A stretch of DNA of 64,000 nt from Mytilus californianus (lineage: Eukaryota; Mollusca; Bivalvia; Mytilida; Mytilidae): the NCBI RefSeq assembly GCF_021869535.1, contig NW_026262712.1, forward strand, positions 114,077,640 to 114,141,639. Direction: 5' to 3'. Positions 1 through 12,700 of this stretch are shown here, one piece after another (within the stretch, counting starts at the first letter, position 1; the number at the start of each line of letters is the position of its first letter). The notes under the pieces are model-generated. The model was given only the letters and a program-made list of their open reading frames with translations. It had not been told where the DNA came from and searched no databases. The position numbers and the translations under genes are program-made.

Positions 1-117
1 GACCAATTACAATGAATTAGTAGTGAAAATAAAGGTAAACCTCAGACTTTTTCTTTAAAAAAAATCAAAACAAAGATGGCCAGTTGTGGCAATATACAAT
101 TTTCATGTAATCTTGAA

Positions 118-338
118 ATAAACATAGCTTATAAATTAGGCAATTAGTTTTCTCAATTGAACTGTTTCATTTTTTTTTATGTCTGGTCCTTTTATAGCCA
201 CCTATACAGTATGGGTTTTTCTCATTGTTGAAGGCCGTACGGTTGCCTATATTTGCTTACATCCACTTCATTTGAATTTTGGTGGATAGTTGTTTCATTG
301 GCAAATCATACCACATCTCCTTATTTTTATATACCGAT
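118..338 (-). repeat. Dispersed mussel-type repeat, family A, partial
   Basis: Shares 'ccttttatag...gtatgggttt..ctcattgttgaaggc' and 'ttgtttcattggcaa(a)tcataccacatctcc' blocks with the copies at 1100, 6772, 46895 and 61463. Orientation is called minus because the 61463 copy is taken as plus. No coding capacity. Confidence 0.75.
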
Positions 339-394
339 TACTTTATAAATTCCTACAAAATGATCATAATTTTAAACTTGTTTTTTTATTTCAG

Positions 395-752
395 ATCCAC
401 TCTTCATGACTCGTAAGGATCCATCCCAGATTTATCATAATGTTCCCTTGGAAAACCTTAATGTACCCCACAGAGTGTCATCACAACCCATAGTGGACCC
501 CAACCATCATCAGATTTTTGTTACCAGAAGTCATTCATTTGCTGGAATGGCCAGTCGATCTAGTCAGCTAATGGAATCTCCCTTAGGAACCCCTGTATTA
601 GGGGCTACATATAGGAGTAAGACTCAACATAAAATTCCACATTCTCCAAGGCCAAGATCTGGAGGCAATTACAGAAAGTCACCAAAAGTGCCAAAGATTC
701 CCCGACCTAATTGGACGACCCTGATGTTTGAGAGCGTGAAAAAAGGAATCGG
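395..752 (+). CDS. RIPOR: RIPOR exon 1 (first in window): Ser-rich leader and start of PL48 domain
   Basis: Acceptor tttatttcag ends at 394. Reads PLFMTRKDPS...; Met at 406 is a possible start. Contains RSHSFAGM and a basic PRPRSGGNYRKSPK stretch, then MFESVKKGIG. I end it at 752 (CGG|GTATTA) although the frame stays open to 879: this donor gives phase 2, fits exon 2, and aligns KKGI-G-EFIEA with the family's KxGLKEYLE helix. Residues read from 753 to 879 are probably intron. Confidence 0.82.
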
Positions 753-3700
753 GTATTATACAAGTTACTTAGAAACAGATCAAAAACCTGTAGAAAAAGG
801 CACCAGGAGTCTTGAGTTTGTTGAATTCATTTATGAACTAATTGTCTATAATAGAGTCAAGTGTCCTGAATTTGCATAAAATATTTCCAATGTTTGGTTA
901 AACAACTATCGGTAACTTGTCTAGACTTAACATGACTAAGGGGATTTAGAACATTATTGATATATAAACTAGCCAATGTTACCACTAAAGACATTGACCT
1001 CTAAACATATTATTTTACTGTATTGTTTAGTTACTGTCTCATTAATTAATAAACCACATTTCTTTTGAGTCATGATTATTAGTAGTACAGAACAAACTGA
1101 CAACATCCTTTTATAGCTTACTGTGCTGTATGGGTTTTGATCATTGTTGAAGGCCATATGGTGACCTATAGTTCTTATCTTCTAGTCATTTTGTCTCTGA
1201 TGGAGGGTTGTCTCATTGGCGATCTATATATAAATACCACATCTTTCTATATTTATAACCTATCATCAAACTTAATAGAAATACAAACTGAGTTAAGACT
1301 TTTTGATTAAATAATGTTGTCAGATCACCATCATTAATGAAGGTTAAAAAAATTACAGGACAAAATCCATAATTTATCTTCTGAATGTTTGAGATAAATA
1401 ATTTGCCCAAAGACATTGTTTTTGCCTACTTTTACTGCATATTATTGCACACAAAGTGTAAATCTGAGAAAAGAAAGTGCAAAGCTATAATTCATCATAC
1501 TATGAAAAAAAAAGTAGATAAATGGGACTTTGTAAATAATGGGGAAATTTCCTGAATATTTATCATGTCAAGAATGACTTGAATATAAATTTTATCCTGA
1601 ACATAAGTACACATATGTAAAGATTTAGCTGACAGTAAGAAAACTTCCTCTTGAGTGTATGTATGTTGATTTTATCCTATTAATAAGAAAGAGAATACAT
1701 GTAGCTCAATCCATCATTGACATGAGTAAAAGGGTAAACATCAAAGAGGCAGCAACCCAATGACACAAACAATCATGTCTTTTACATTGAGTTTACATTA
1801 TAACTTGACTGGAAAAATTCACCAAACGTGTTGCACACATCCACGTTCATAGGCAATCATACCACATTTATTATGCCCCGCCTCTGCAGAGAAGGCATTA
1901 TCACCCTTGTCCATTTGTACGTCCATATGTCCCAAAGTTAGTTTCCATTCTCTAACTTTAGTTTTTCTCAACCAAATGTTATGAAACTTATACACAGCTG
2001 CTTATTACCACAAAACACAGATCAAGTTTTAATATGAGTGCCGTCACTTTCACCATTCTAGAGTTATGTTCAATTGTAAATGGAAAAATTTTCTGAATTT
2101 GTCATATATTTACAAGTGGGGACATCTTTGTCCCATGGATACATTCTTCATTTATTTTACTAGTAATAAGTGTTATTAAACAATAAACAAGGTTATTGTG
2201 ATGGTAGATTACTGGTTTTTTTTTTATAAATCATATTTTCTAGATTACCTCCCCTTATTTTGATGGAAAAAAAATAATAAAATCAAAATTTGTTGTGAAC
2301 ATTTCTTTTGATTAGTTTTTGTTAGCTCGTGTAGATTTTGTGCTTTTCCCACCAACTTATTCTTACAAAAGTCAAGAAAATTGATAAAACAGTTAGAAAG
2401 ATATTTAATGATTAACATTCTTACGGCGGCAATCCTTCAACCCTTGATGCAGATCAAGAATATGTTATTAAGATATGAATATCAATGGATTCTGATTTGT
2501 ACATTAGCAGAGCCAAATTTTTATCAAGCAAGCTTGCGAGTGAACATTTTGAAGAAAGGCATGTCACTAAACGAGCACACATAGTTCTGTCTCTGACCCA
2601 ACTAGGTCCTTGCTATAATTACTTCTATAAGCTACATTCTTTACAGATCAAATGAAATGTTTTTCACCATATAAACTCCATACAATAAATTGTGAAAATC
2701 TTTTAAAAGATTGAATTTTGAGAAAAAGCTTGGAACTGAATTTACAATTGAATCTCCACACACTAGGCATGCACACTGATATGAATCCACTGAGGTGGTA
2801 TAAATTTTGGCATTATGGAAATGGAGATTCATATTCTGAATATGGAGAGTGAAAACTTTAGGAGTGGGGCATGTAAAAAAGTATATGTAGCTCCATAAAG
2901 GGGTGCCACACTCCAAATCTGCCACTGATCTATATAAAGCTAAATGATCCTTCTTCACTTTGATCATTCATTTATTTAGTTGTTTACCCATTTAGAGATA
3001 TTTATCTTGAGGTCATATTTGGTTGACCTCTGTAATTATACCTACAAGAAAGTTAAACATGTTAAATGGTTTATCAAGGTTTAAGGTTAATAGGGTGATC
3101 GAACTACATGATTAAAATAGTATCAGTGAAAATCAAACACCCTTGTTCTTGTCCCTGTGTTATATTTGACAGGAATTTTATCAGTGACCACAATCAGTTA
3201 TGTAACCAGAATCTCCCATTCTTGTTGGACATCATCTACATGGCCAAAATATAACATGTAAAACATAGGGGTTCAAATTCAATTTTTTCTCTATTATCTT
3301 GAAAACCGCTATAAATATTGAAAATCAACAATGTATTAGTTTGTGATTAGGTCTAGTTGTCCTGCTGATCATTTTTGTCGAGCCTTCGACTTTTGTCGAA
3401 AAAGCCAGACATAGCGATCCTACATTCTGTCGGCGTCGGCGGCGTCCACAAATATTCACTCTGTGGATAAAGTTTTTGAAATTTTAATAACTTTCTTAAA
3501 CTATCCTGGATTTCTACCAAACTTGGACAGAAGCTTGTTTATGATCATAAGATAATATTCAAAAGTAAATTTTGTAAAAAAAAAAATCCTGTTTATCCAT
3601 ATTTTACTTATAAATGGACTTAGTTTTTCTGCCAGTTAACATTACATTCACTCTGTGGTTAAAGTTTTTAAAATTTTAATAACTTTCTTAAACTATCCTG

Positions 3701-6700
3701 GATTTGTACCAAACTTGGGCAGAAGCTTATTTATGATCAAAAGCTAGTATCTAGAACGAAATTTTGTAAAAATTTATTTCCTGTTATTCCGTATATTACT
3801 CATACAGGGACTTAGTTTTTCTTCCAGTTAACATTACATACAGTCTGCAGTTAAAGTTTTTAAAACATTTATTAGATTCATAAACCATCCTGGATTTTTA
3901 CCAAACTTGGACAAAAGCTTCTTACAATCAAAAGATAGTATCTAGAGGAAAATTTTTAATAATTTTTCACCCATTTTTGTTGAGCCTGCGACTTTTGTCT
4001 TTCAGACAATCTATAGATTTGATTGCATACTGTATTCATTTTTTACAAGCATAACTTTTTTTCATACATTTCATTAACTGTAAATCTATTATGTGCATTC
4101 CCCTATCACACTGAAAACATAGACAACAGCAAAAGTAGGCGAGACACAGGGGTTCCGCGGAACCCTTACAATTTTTTTGTGTTTTGGCTTATTATCTTTA
4201 AAACTGTGATAGATGAAGAGGAACTTTGAATTGCAAAAAGGATCAGCTGCCCTTTTTTTTTAATTTAATCAACAATTTGTATGAGTATCCTGTTATTAGC
4301 CTCTTGTATTATTTCACATTTTGTTTCAACTTGAAAACAGAATCCGAACACTTTATATTTCAAAAAGCTATAATTTACATTACACATTAATTTAGAATAC
4401 AAATAGTTCATCAAGAGAGCATTATATATCAGTCAGTGTGACATATTACCTCAGGCAGATATGCAAATAACATTACATAGTTTTGTAATGTGGGGTTCTA
4501 AATTTTGAATGTTAATTACATATATAGCTGTTGTTTGTTAATAACAGGATGACTGAGTGCTAATTGCTTCTATTATTTTTTTTCCTAACCCTATCATTCA
4601 CTAAATTATAAATTTTATCCTGCAATCAGCTAACTATTGTACAAATAACAGGTACACAAATAAATTTTTGCTTTATTTGTACTTGTACAAATGAAGTCTC
4701 CTGTTACCCCGCTTCCATGTTGAGCAAGCGGTAATGTGGATATTTCTTTTTGGGTACCAGTTTATTTTGGGGTCCTCTTCGCGGTCCACATTTAAACTAT
4801 GTTGATTTCTTTGAAAAATTATAGACAATGATTTAGATTTTTACAAATAAAGTTTCAAGTGTTGAGTGTAATTAAATTTCAGGATAAAAACAATATAATT
4901 ATGTACATTGTCGGAAAATATAAAATTTATGTGTACTCGCTACGAAACAAGAGAAATGCTTGGTGAGCCTCGCTTTTTGTCCTGTTTCTAAAGCTCATAC
5001 AAATAAATTTTATATTTTCCGACAATGTACATATATTGTATATATAATTGCAGACTGATATCATTGATAGATGAACTCATTGATTTAAATTTTTTTTAAA
5101 TTGTTCACACCAGATAAAATTTAGAAGTTTTGTATCCATTTGCCAATAAAATGATCTTTTGAAAATGAGGCTGTATGAATCTAGCCAAATGTAGCAGTTT
5201 CGCATTGAGTTGAGAGCCTTCATATAAGAGTAAGAATAAAGACTGGTGGTCTGAGAGTTCTGATGAATTTATACCATGTGCTTTTATAATACAAATCTGA
5301 TAAAAAAATTTTCATATTTTGGTGATTTCATAAATGTTTGCAATGCTACTTTACTTTTTAAATTTGTGGATTCAATTTATTTAATTAAGAAATTTGTGTT
5401 ATCAGTGAGATTGAAGGTATATATAAAAATTGGATGTAGTGATAAAAAAAATCTAAAATATATGTTATTGCAGTCTTTTGTTACTTGTTTTTGTGCATTA
5501 TATCAATCTGACGAGTTAAGCCCTTTTCAACTGATTTTTATAGTTTTTTGTCGAGCCTGCGACTTTTGTCGCAGAAAGCTCGACATAGGGATAGCGATCC
5601 GGCGGCGGCGGCGGCGTTAGCTAACTTCTTAAAAGCTTTATATTTTAGAAGATGGAAGACCTGGATGCTTCATACTTTGTATATGGATGCCTCATGTTAC
5701 GAAGTTTCCGTCAGTCACATGTCCAATGTCCTTGACCTCATTTTCATGGTTCAGTGACTACTTGAAAAAAAAGTTCAGATTTTTTGTAATGTTAAATTCT
5801 CTCTTATTATAAGTAATAGGATAACTATATTTGGTATGTGCGTACCTTGCAAGGTCCTCATGCCCGTCAGACAGTTTTCACTTGACCTCGACCTCATTTC
5901 ATGGATCAGTGAACAAGGTTAAGTTTTCGTGGTCAAGTCCATATCTCAGATACTATAAGCAATAGGTCTAGTATATTCGGTGTATGGAAGGACTGTAAGG
6001 TGTACATGTCCAACTGGCAGGTGTCATCTGACCTTGACCTCATTTTCATGGTTCAGTGGTTATAGTTAAGTTTTTGTGTTTTGGTCTGTTTTTCTTATAC
6101 TGTATGCAATAGGTCTACTATATTTGGTGTATGGAATGATTGTAAGGTGTACATGTCTAGCTGGCAGGTGTCATCTGACCTTGACCTCATTTTCATGGTT
6201 CAGTGGTCAAAGTTAAGTTTTTGGGTTTTGGTCTTTTTTTCTAATACTGCATGCAATAGGTCAGCTATATTTGGTGTATGGAATGATTGTAAGGTGTACA
6301 TGTCTAGCTGGCAGGTGTCATCTTACCTTGACCTCATTTTCATGGTTCAGTGGTCAAAGTTAAGTTTTTGAGTTTTGGTCTTTTTTTCTAATACTATATG
6401 CAATAGTTCAACTATATTTGGTGTATGGAAATATTTTATGATCTATATGTCAGTCACGCAGGTTTTATTTGACCTTGACCTCATTTTCAAGGTTCATTGC
6501 TCAGTGTTAAGTTTTTGTGTTTTCGTCTGTTTTTCTTAAACTATAAGCAATAGGTCAACTATATTTGTTGTATGGAAGAATTGTTAGCTGTACATGCCTG
6601 CCTAGCATGGTTCATCTGACCTTGACCTCATTTTCATGGTTCATTGGTCAATGTTTAGTTTACTTGGTTAATGTTAAGTTTATGTGACAGTTGTAATAAA

Positions 6701-9700
6701 GCTTTATATTTAGGACTATCAACATAATATCAATGATTAGTAAAGAAGGCGAGACATTTCAGCGTGTGCACTCTTGTTCATATGTTGTACTGTTACACCA
6801 CTGTCCCAAGTTGAGGGGAGGGTTGGGCGCATGCTAACATGTTTAACACCGCCACATTCTGTATGTGCCCGTCCCAAGTCAGGAGCCTGTAATTCAGTGG
6901 TTGTCATTTGTTGCTGTATATCATATTTGTTTTTCGTTCATTATTTTGTACATAAATTAGGCCGTTAGTTTTCTTGTGTGAATTGTTTTACATTTGTCAT
7001 TTCAAGTCCTTTTATAGCTGACTATGCGGTATGGGTTTTACTCATTGTTGAAGGCCGTACAGTGACCTATAGTTGTTAATTTCTGTTCCATTTTGGTCTC
7101 TTGTGGAGAGTTGTCTCATTGGCAATCATACCACATCTTCATATTTTTATATTTACTAAAGCCAAGGCTGCAAACTAGTAGATTTGTCTGCAAATTGAAT
7201 ATTTATTTGTTTCAGGGAGTTTATAGAAGCTACTAAAGACGATATAGACCAGTTATGTGCCAGAGGTGTGGAGCAAGCTACATCTACTGCTCAGGTAAAC
7301 AGAGTTATCTTCCCATTGTTGTAGACTTATGTCACAACACAGTCGAGCATACCAATGAGAGCGGACGTGAAAATTTTTGCAGGGAGAATCCTTCAGCATC
7401 ATTGAAATTGTTTTGTTAAATTGGTTTCATGGATAAATATTATTATCCTTATATCGTATATTTTATGTTTTGGATTATATTTTTTTTTGTTGAGGAAATT
7501 TTCTGCAGATATTTTCAGGTTAGTTTGAGACATGGGGTCAGATGGGATTAATTAGTAGTTTCCATGTGGGAAACTATCAGACCAATCTTTTTGATGTCTG
7601 AGGGTTATAGCTGTTCCTCTAATTGATTGGTAGTTTCTTTCAGAGATCCTTTATAGCAGGATTTTTGGCTTTCCTTTACCAGGAATACAGCTTAGCATTT
7701 AGCGGTATCGGGTTGGAATCCAAGTATGTCCTTACCGGTTTCCCATTAGTTGCCATGGCATTCGTGAGGCATCTGGGTTACCTATTCTTTTATTTTGTAT
7801 ATATTTTGCACTTTCATTTTCTACTTGTTATATTTTGAGGATGAGTGAATCAGGTGAGTGGATGTGTTTGTATGTTTTATTGCAATTGTATTTATTCATG
7901 TTTTGAGGAAGGTTAACTTTCTGGAAGTAAGTCCTGTCACGGTCAGGCTGGGGAATTGGGTAGGCAAATACTCACAATAAATCTGTACTGATACAGTGTG
8001 CTAAATGTCGTCCTTTACACCATATCTCATGGTGGTGCTCCTAATGAAAGGAGGCTTATATGTAGCATACATATGTATGTATAGATTTCTTTCTTGTATT
8101 GGAGAGTCATATGCCAACTTCAATAAGCCATGTAGGTTCTTTCCACAATTCAGAGTCATATTACTATTTTATATCATCTTTCCAGTATTGAAGATTTATG
8201 TAAGGTCACACAAAGTTTGGGAATATATGTTTTGTCTTTTTAAAGCTTGCCAAAGCATCACACCTGAAAGGGAAATAACAAATTAGACATAACTTATTAA
8301 ATATCTGATATCAAAAAGAGGAGATGATAATGTAATATGTTCTATGACCAGCAGCTGTACACAAAAGTTGTAATTTGGTATTTCTCTTTTTCAATCCATA
8401 CTGAACTGAATACTTTAGTGGTCATATTTTCTTGGCCTAATCCTCTGAAATAAAGGATGACCCACTAAACAATGTTCATTGTATCTTGGCCTAATCCTCT
8501 GAAATAAAGGATGTCACACTAAACAATGTTCATATTATCTTGGCCTAATCCTCTGAAATAAAGGATGACCCACTAAACAATGTTCATTGTATCTTGGCCT
8601 AATCCTCTGAAATAAAGGATGTCACACTAAACAATGTTCATATTATCTTGGCCTAATATCTCTGAAATAAAGGATGACCCACTAAACAATGTTCATTGTA
8701 TCTTGGCCTAATCCTCTAAAATAAAGGATGTCACACTAAACAATTTTCATATTATCTTGGCCTAATATCTCTGAAATAAAGGATGTCATACTAAACATTA
8801 TTATGTTCATATTATCTTGGCCTAATATCTCTGAAATAAAGGATGTCCCATTAAACTATCTTGATAGTATCTTGGCCTAATATCTCTGAAATAAAGGATG
8901 TCACACTGAACAATGTTCATATTATCTTGGCCTAATATCTCTGAAATAAAGGATGTCATACTAAACATTATTATGTTCATATTATCTTGGCCTAATATCT
9001 CTGAAATAAAGGATGTCCCACTAAACTATGTTGATAGTATCTTGGCCTAATCCTCTGAAATAAATGATGACCCACTAAACAATGTTGATAGTATCTTGGC
9101 CTAATCCTCTAAAATAAAGGATGTCACACTAAACAATGTTCATATTATCTTGGCCTAATATCTCTGAAATAAAGGATGACCCACTAAACAATGTTCATTG
9201 TATCTTGGCCTAATCCTCTAAAATAAAGGATGTCACACTAAACAATTTTCATATTATCTTGGCCTAATATCTCTGAAATAAAGGATGTCATACTAAACAT
9301 TATTATGTTCATATTATCTTGGCCTAATATCTCTGAAATAAAGGATGTCCCACTAAACTGTCTTGATAGTATCTTGGCCTAATATCTCTGAAATAAAGGA
9401 TGTCACACTGAACAATGTTCATATTATCTTGGCCTAATATCTCTGAAATAAAGGATGTCATACTAAACATTATTATGTTCATATTATCTTGGCCTAATAT
9501 CTCTGAAATAAAGGATGTCCCACTAAACTATGTTGATAGTATCTTGGCCTAATCCTCTGAAATAAATGATGACCCACTAAACAATGTTGATAGTATCTTG
9601 GCCTAATCCTCTAAAATAAAGGATGTCACACTAAACAATGTTCATATTATCTTGGCCTAATATCTCTGAAATAAAGGATGTCATACTAAACATTATTATG

Positions 9701-12700
9701 TTCATATTATCTTGGCCTAATATCTCTGAAATAAATGATGACCCACTAAACAATGTTCATAGTATCTTGGCCTTATCCTCTGTAATAAAGGATGTCCCAC
9801 TAAACATTGTTGATAGTATCTTGGCCTAATATCTCTGAAATAAAGGATGTCCCACTAAACAATGTTCATATTATCTTGGCCTAATATCTCTGAAATAAAG
9901 GATGTCCCACTAAACAATGTTCATATTTTCTTGGCCTAATCCTCTGAAATAAAGGATGACCCTCTAAACAATGTTCATAGTATCTTGGCCTAATATTTCT
10001 GAAATAAAGGATGTCAAACTGAACAATGTTCATATTATCTTGACTTAAAATGAAGGATGGGTCACTAAATCTGATAGTAAAATGACAAATTCAGTTGTCA
10101 CTGTGGACCTGAAATAGAATTCTTGAAATGTAAAGGGAAATTTATAAATCTTTTAACAGCTGCTAGCATATTTTTTTTATTAATATGTAATAGGTCTAGG
10201 AATAAAAATCAATAGTTATTTAAACAAAATCCTTCAAATTTCGTTTTTTTGAATTCATCTATATCTAGACATGCTAGATGAGATTTAATAGCGAAGACAG
10301 AAGTTTCTTTATGAACTTGAATAAATCTGGTGTATAGTAAAATATTTATTATAGCACTTTGATTAATTAAATTTTCTCTCACATGCCTCATCAATATTTA
10401 TGAATACATTTACTGAATATATAATAAGATTGAATCATTCTGATACTGGGTCATGATAGATTAATTTATTTGAGGAGGGTTCTAATAATTGACTAGGTCA
10501 TGATAGATGAATTTATTTGAGGAGGGTTCCATTTTACTGGGCCGTGATAGATTAAACTATTAGAGGAGGTTCTTTTACTGGGTCATGATAGATCAATTTA
10601 TTTGAGGAGGGTTCGGTTTTACTGGGCCATGATAGATTCAACTATTTGAGGAGGTTCTTTTACTGGGTCATGATAGATCAATTTATTTGAGGAGGGTTCG
10701 GTTTTACTGGGTCATGATAGATGAATTTATTTGAGGAGGGTTCCGTTTTACTGGGCCGTGATAGATTAAACTATTTGAGGAGGTTCTTTTACTGGGTCAT
10801 GATAGATCAATTTATTTGAGGAGGGTTCTGTTTTACTGGGTTATGATAGATCAATTTATTTGAGGAAGGTTCTTTTACTGGGTCATGATAGAATAATTAG
10901 TGGGTCATGATAGACGGGTCTTTTATGTACGATGCAAGAATAAATCTACGACTATATTAAGGCAATAAAGGAAAAGTACTAAAAGCTGTAAAATTTTAAA
11001 AACAAAGTCCACTCAGTGGAAAAAGGATGGAAGTTTCAAAGCTATTAACAGAACTGATTCTTAACTACTTTGGAGCTAATTAACCATTTTCTTATTTTTA
11101 AGTTCATTCTGGTTTAATTCTTTTCTATTAATTTTTCTTAAAATATAAAAATGGAGTTATGGCATGTTTTAAATTGAGTTATATTTCCAACAGAATGATG
11201 GAAAGGTCAGTATCCACATCTCAAGGTCATTTAAGGATACTGTATTACTGAAATAACATTTTTTGTTTGTCAGTTTAACCCTCTTGTATGTTAACATTAC
11301 TTCTGCAGGGGAAATTATTGGAAACAGATAAGGTAAACTATATGTTTGTGTTTGTGTTGCATGATTGTTGTTGAAGGATTTTCCGGTATTTTTAATTGTT
11401 TGCATGATTGTTGGGTTATGGTTTGGAGTTACAGCTGTGATTTGATTGATGAAGTTTGTTGCATGCTTGTTTAAGTTTTCTAACATAAAGATCTCATGTT
11501 TTTAAGTCTGGTTGTTTTTACACTAATATAACTCACAATGCATGTTTAAACGTCACCTATGTCACATGATAACTCCCAATGCATGTTTGAAAGGCCACTT
11601 TAGTCACATGATAGGGATTTTACAAGATGCTGTGTTGCAGGTTACATTTTTGCACATATTTTATACATAAAAAAATAAGCTATTGTAGTCCTTCTGTTTT
11701 TATAATATAGAATATCTAAAATTCAAAATGGGAGTTTTTAGAAGAAAAGTGTTTTTCATTTCCACAATTTAGACAAAAGTGAAACTCACATTTGCCTATT
11801 ACCAAACAGTTGCTGTATATGTAAATAAACTCAAATGCCCATCAATACCCATTGTGTCATGTGTCCTGATCTAATGGTAGCTGTCTAGGTTATATGCTGT
11901 CAGGTTAAGGTTGTTTAAAATGGCTGTAATATTATTTAAATTTTGCAAAGTGAACTGTCCAATTGAATAGATACAATAGCAATTGTTCTCTGTGGAGTTC
12001 ATTCAAAGCAAATGTTAAATTTCTCCTTGAAAAACGGATCATTCATTGATTAATTTGGCTGTACAAAAAAAGGAAACTCCTAGTGATGAAAATGCATGAA
12101 CCGATACTGATGTAAATACAGTAGAATTTATGTAATGGGACAGTTCTGAATAAGAAGGTAAACACCAACAGATTCATGGGAATTTATTTCCTTCCCAAAT
12201 ACATAAAAATGCATTAAATGCATTAACATTACAGGTTCTCAATAGAGGAATGTCTGTTGATTAGATTTATATGATGTTTGCTATGACTATACAGATCCTA
12301 AGTGATCCTATTACAGAAATCAGGTTACAGAATTTCCTACTTAAGCTGGTAGGAGAATTGGACTCTTGATGCATGGTCTTTCATTATTTGAATGATAATA
12401 GAAGTTTTATAGATTATTATATACTCATGTCTCGGTAAAATACAAATTCTATGCATATTTCAAATAAATTTAAGAATGAAAATTAGCCCTAATTTTTTTA
12501 TAAAAAATGGTGCTGAAGAGTGAACTTATGAACTTGGAAAATAGAAAACACCACCTTTTCAGTGAAGAAGGATGAAAACAATGCTTGAGTACAGTCAATC
12601 TTACATGACTAGGAATGAAACATTTATTTTTATTATACTTCATGTTTAAATGCCAGATTTTGATTGGTTAATACGAGGTTGATAATTAACTCTATCACAT

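Larger units (their letters stand above)
753..7215. other. RIPOR intron 1, repeat-filled, no second gene seen
   Basis: Between the listed repeats (dispersed 3' tails, two pearl-like elements, a perfect hairpin) I see only AT-rich unique sequence. Short open frames here, such as at 2381 or 2641, show no recognisable protein features and are treated as chance. Confidence 0.6.

Noticed and set aside
753..879. In-frame extension of exon 1 to a stop at 877-879
   Set aside because: A good donor at 753 restores phase with exon 2 and a continuous family-like helix; the extension has no similarity to RIPOR.
5548..5620. (GGC)n-rich stretch as a CpG island or promoter
   Set aside because: It is part of the 5' end of a pearl-like element and recurs, diverged, at 3430.
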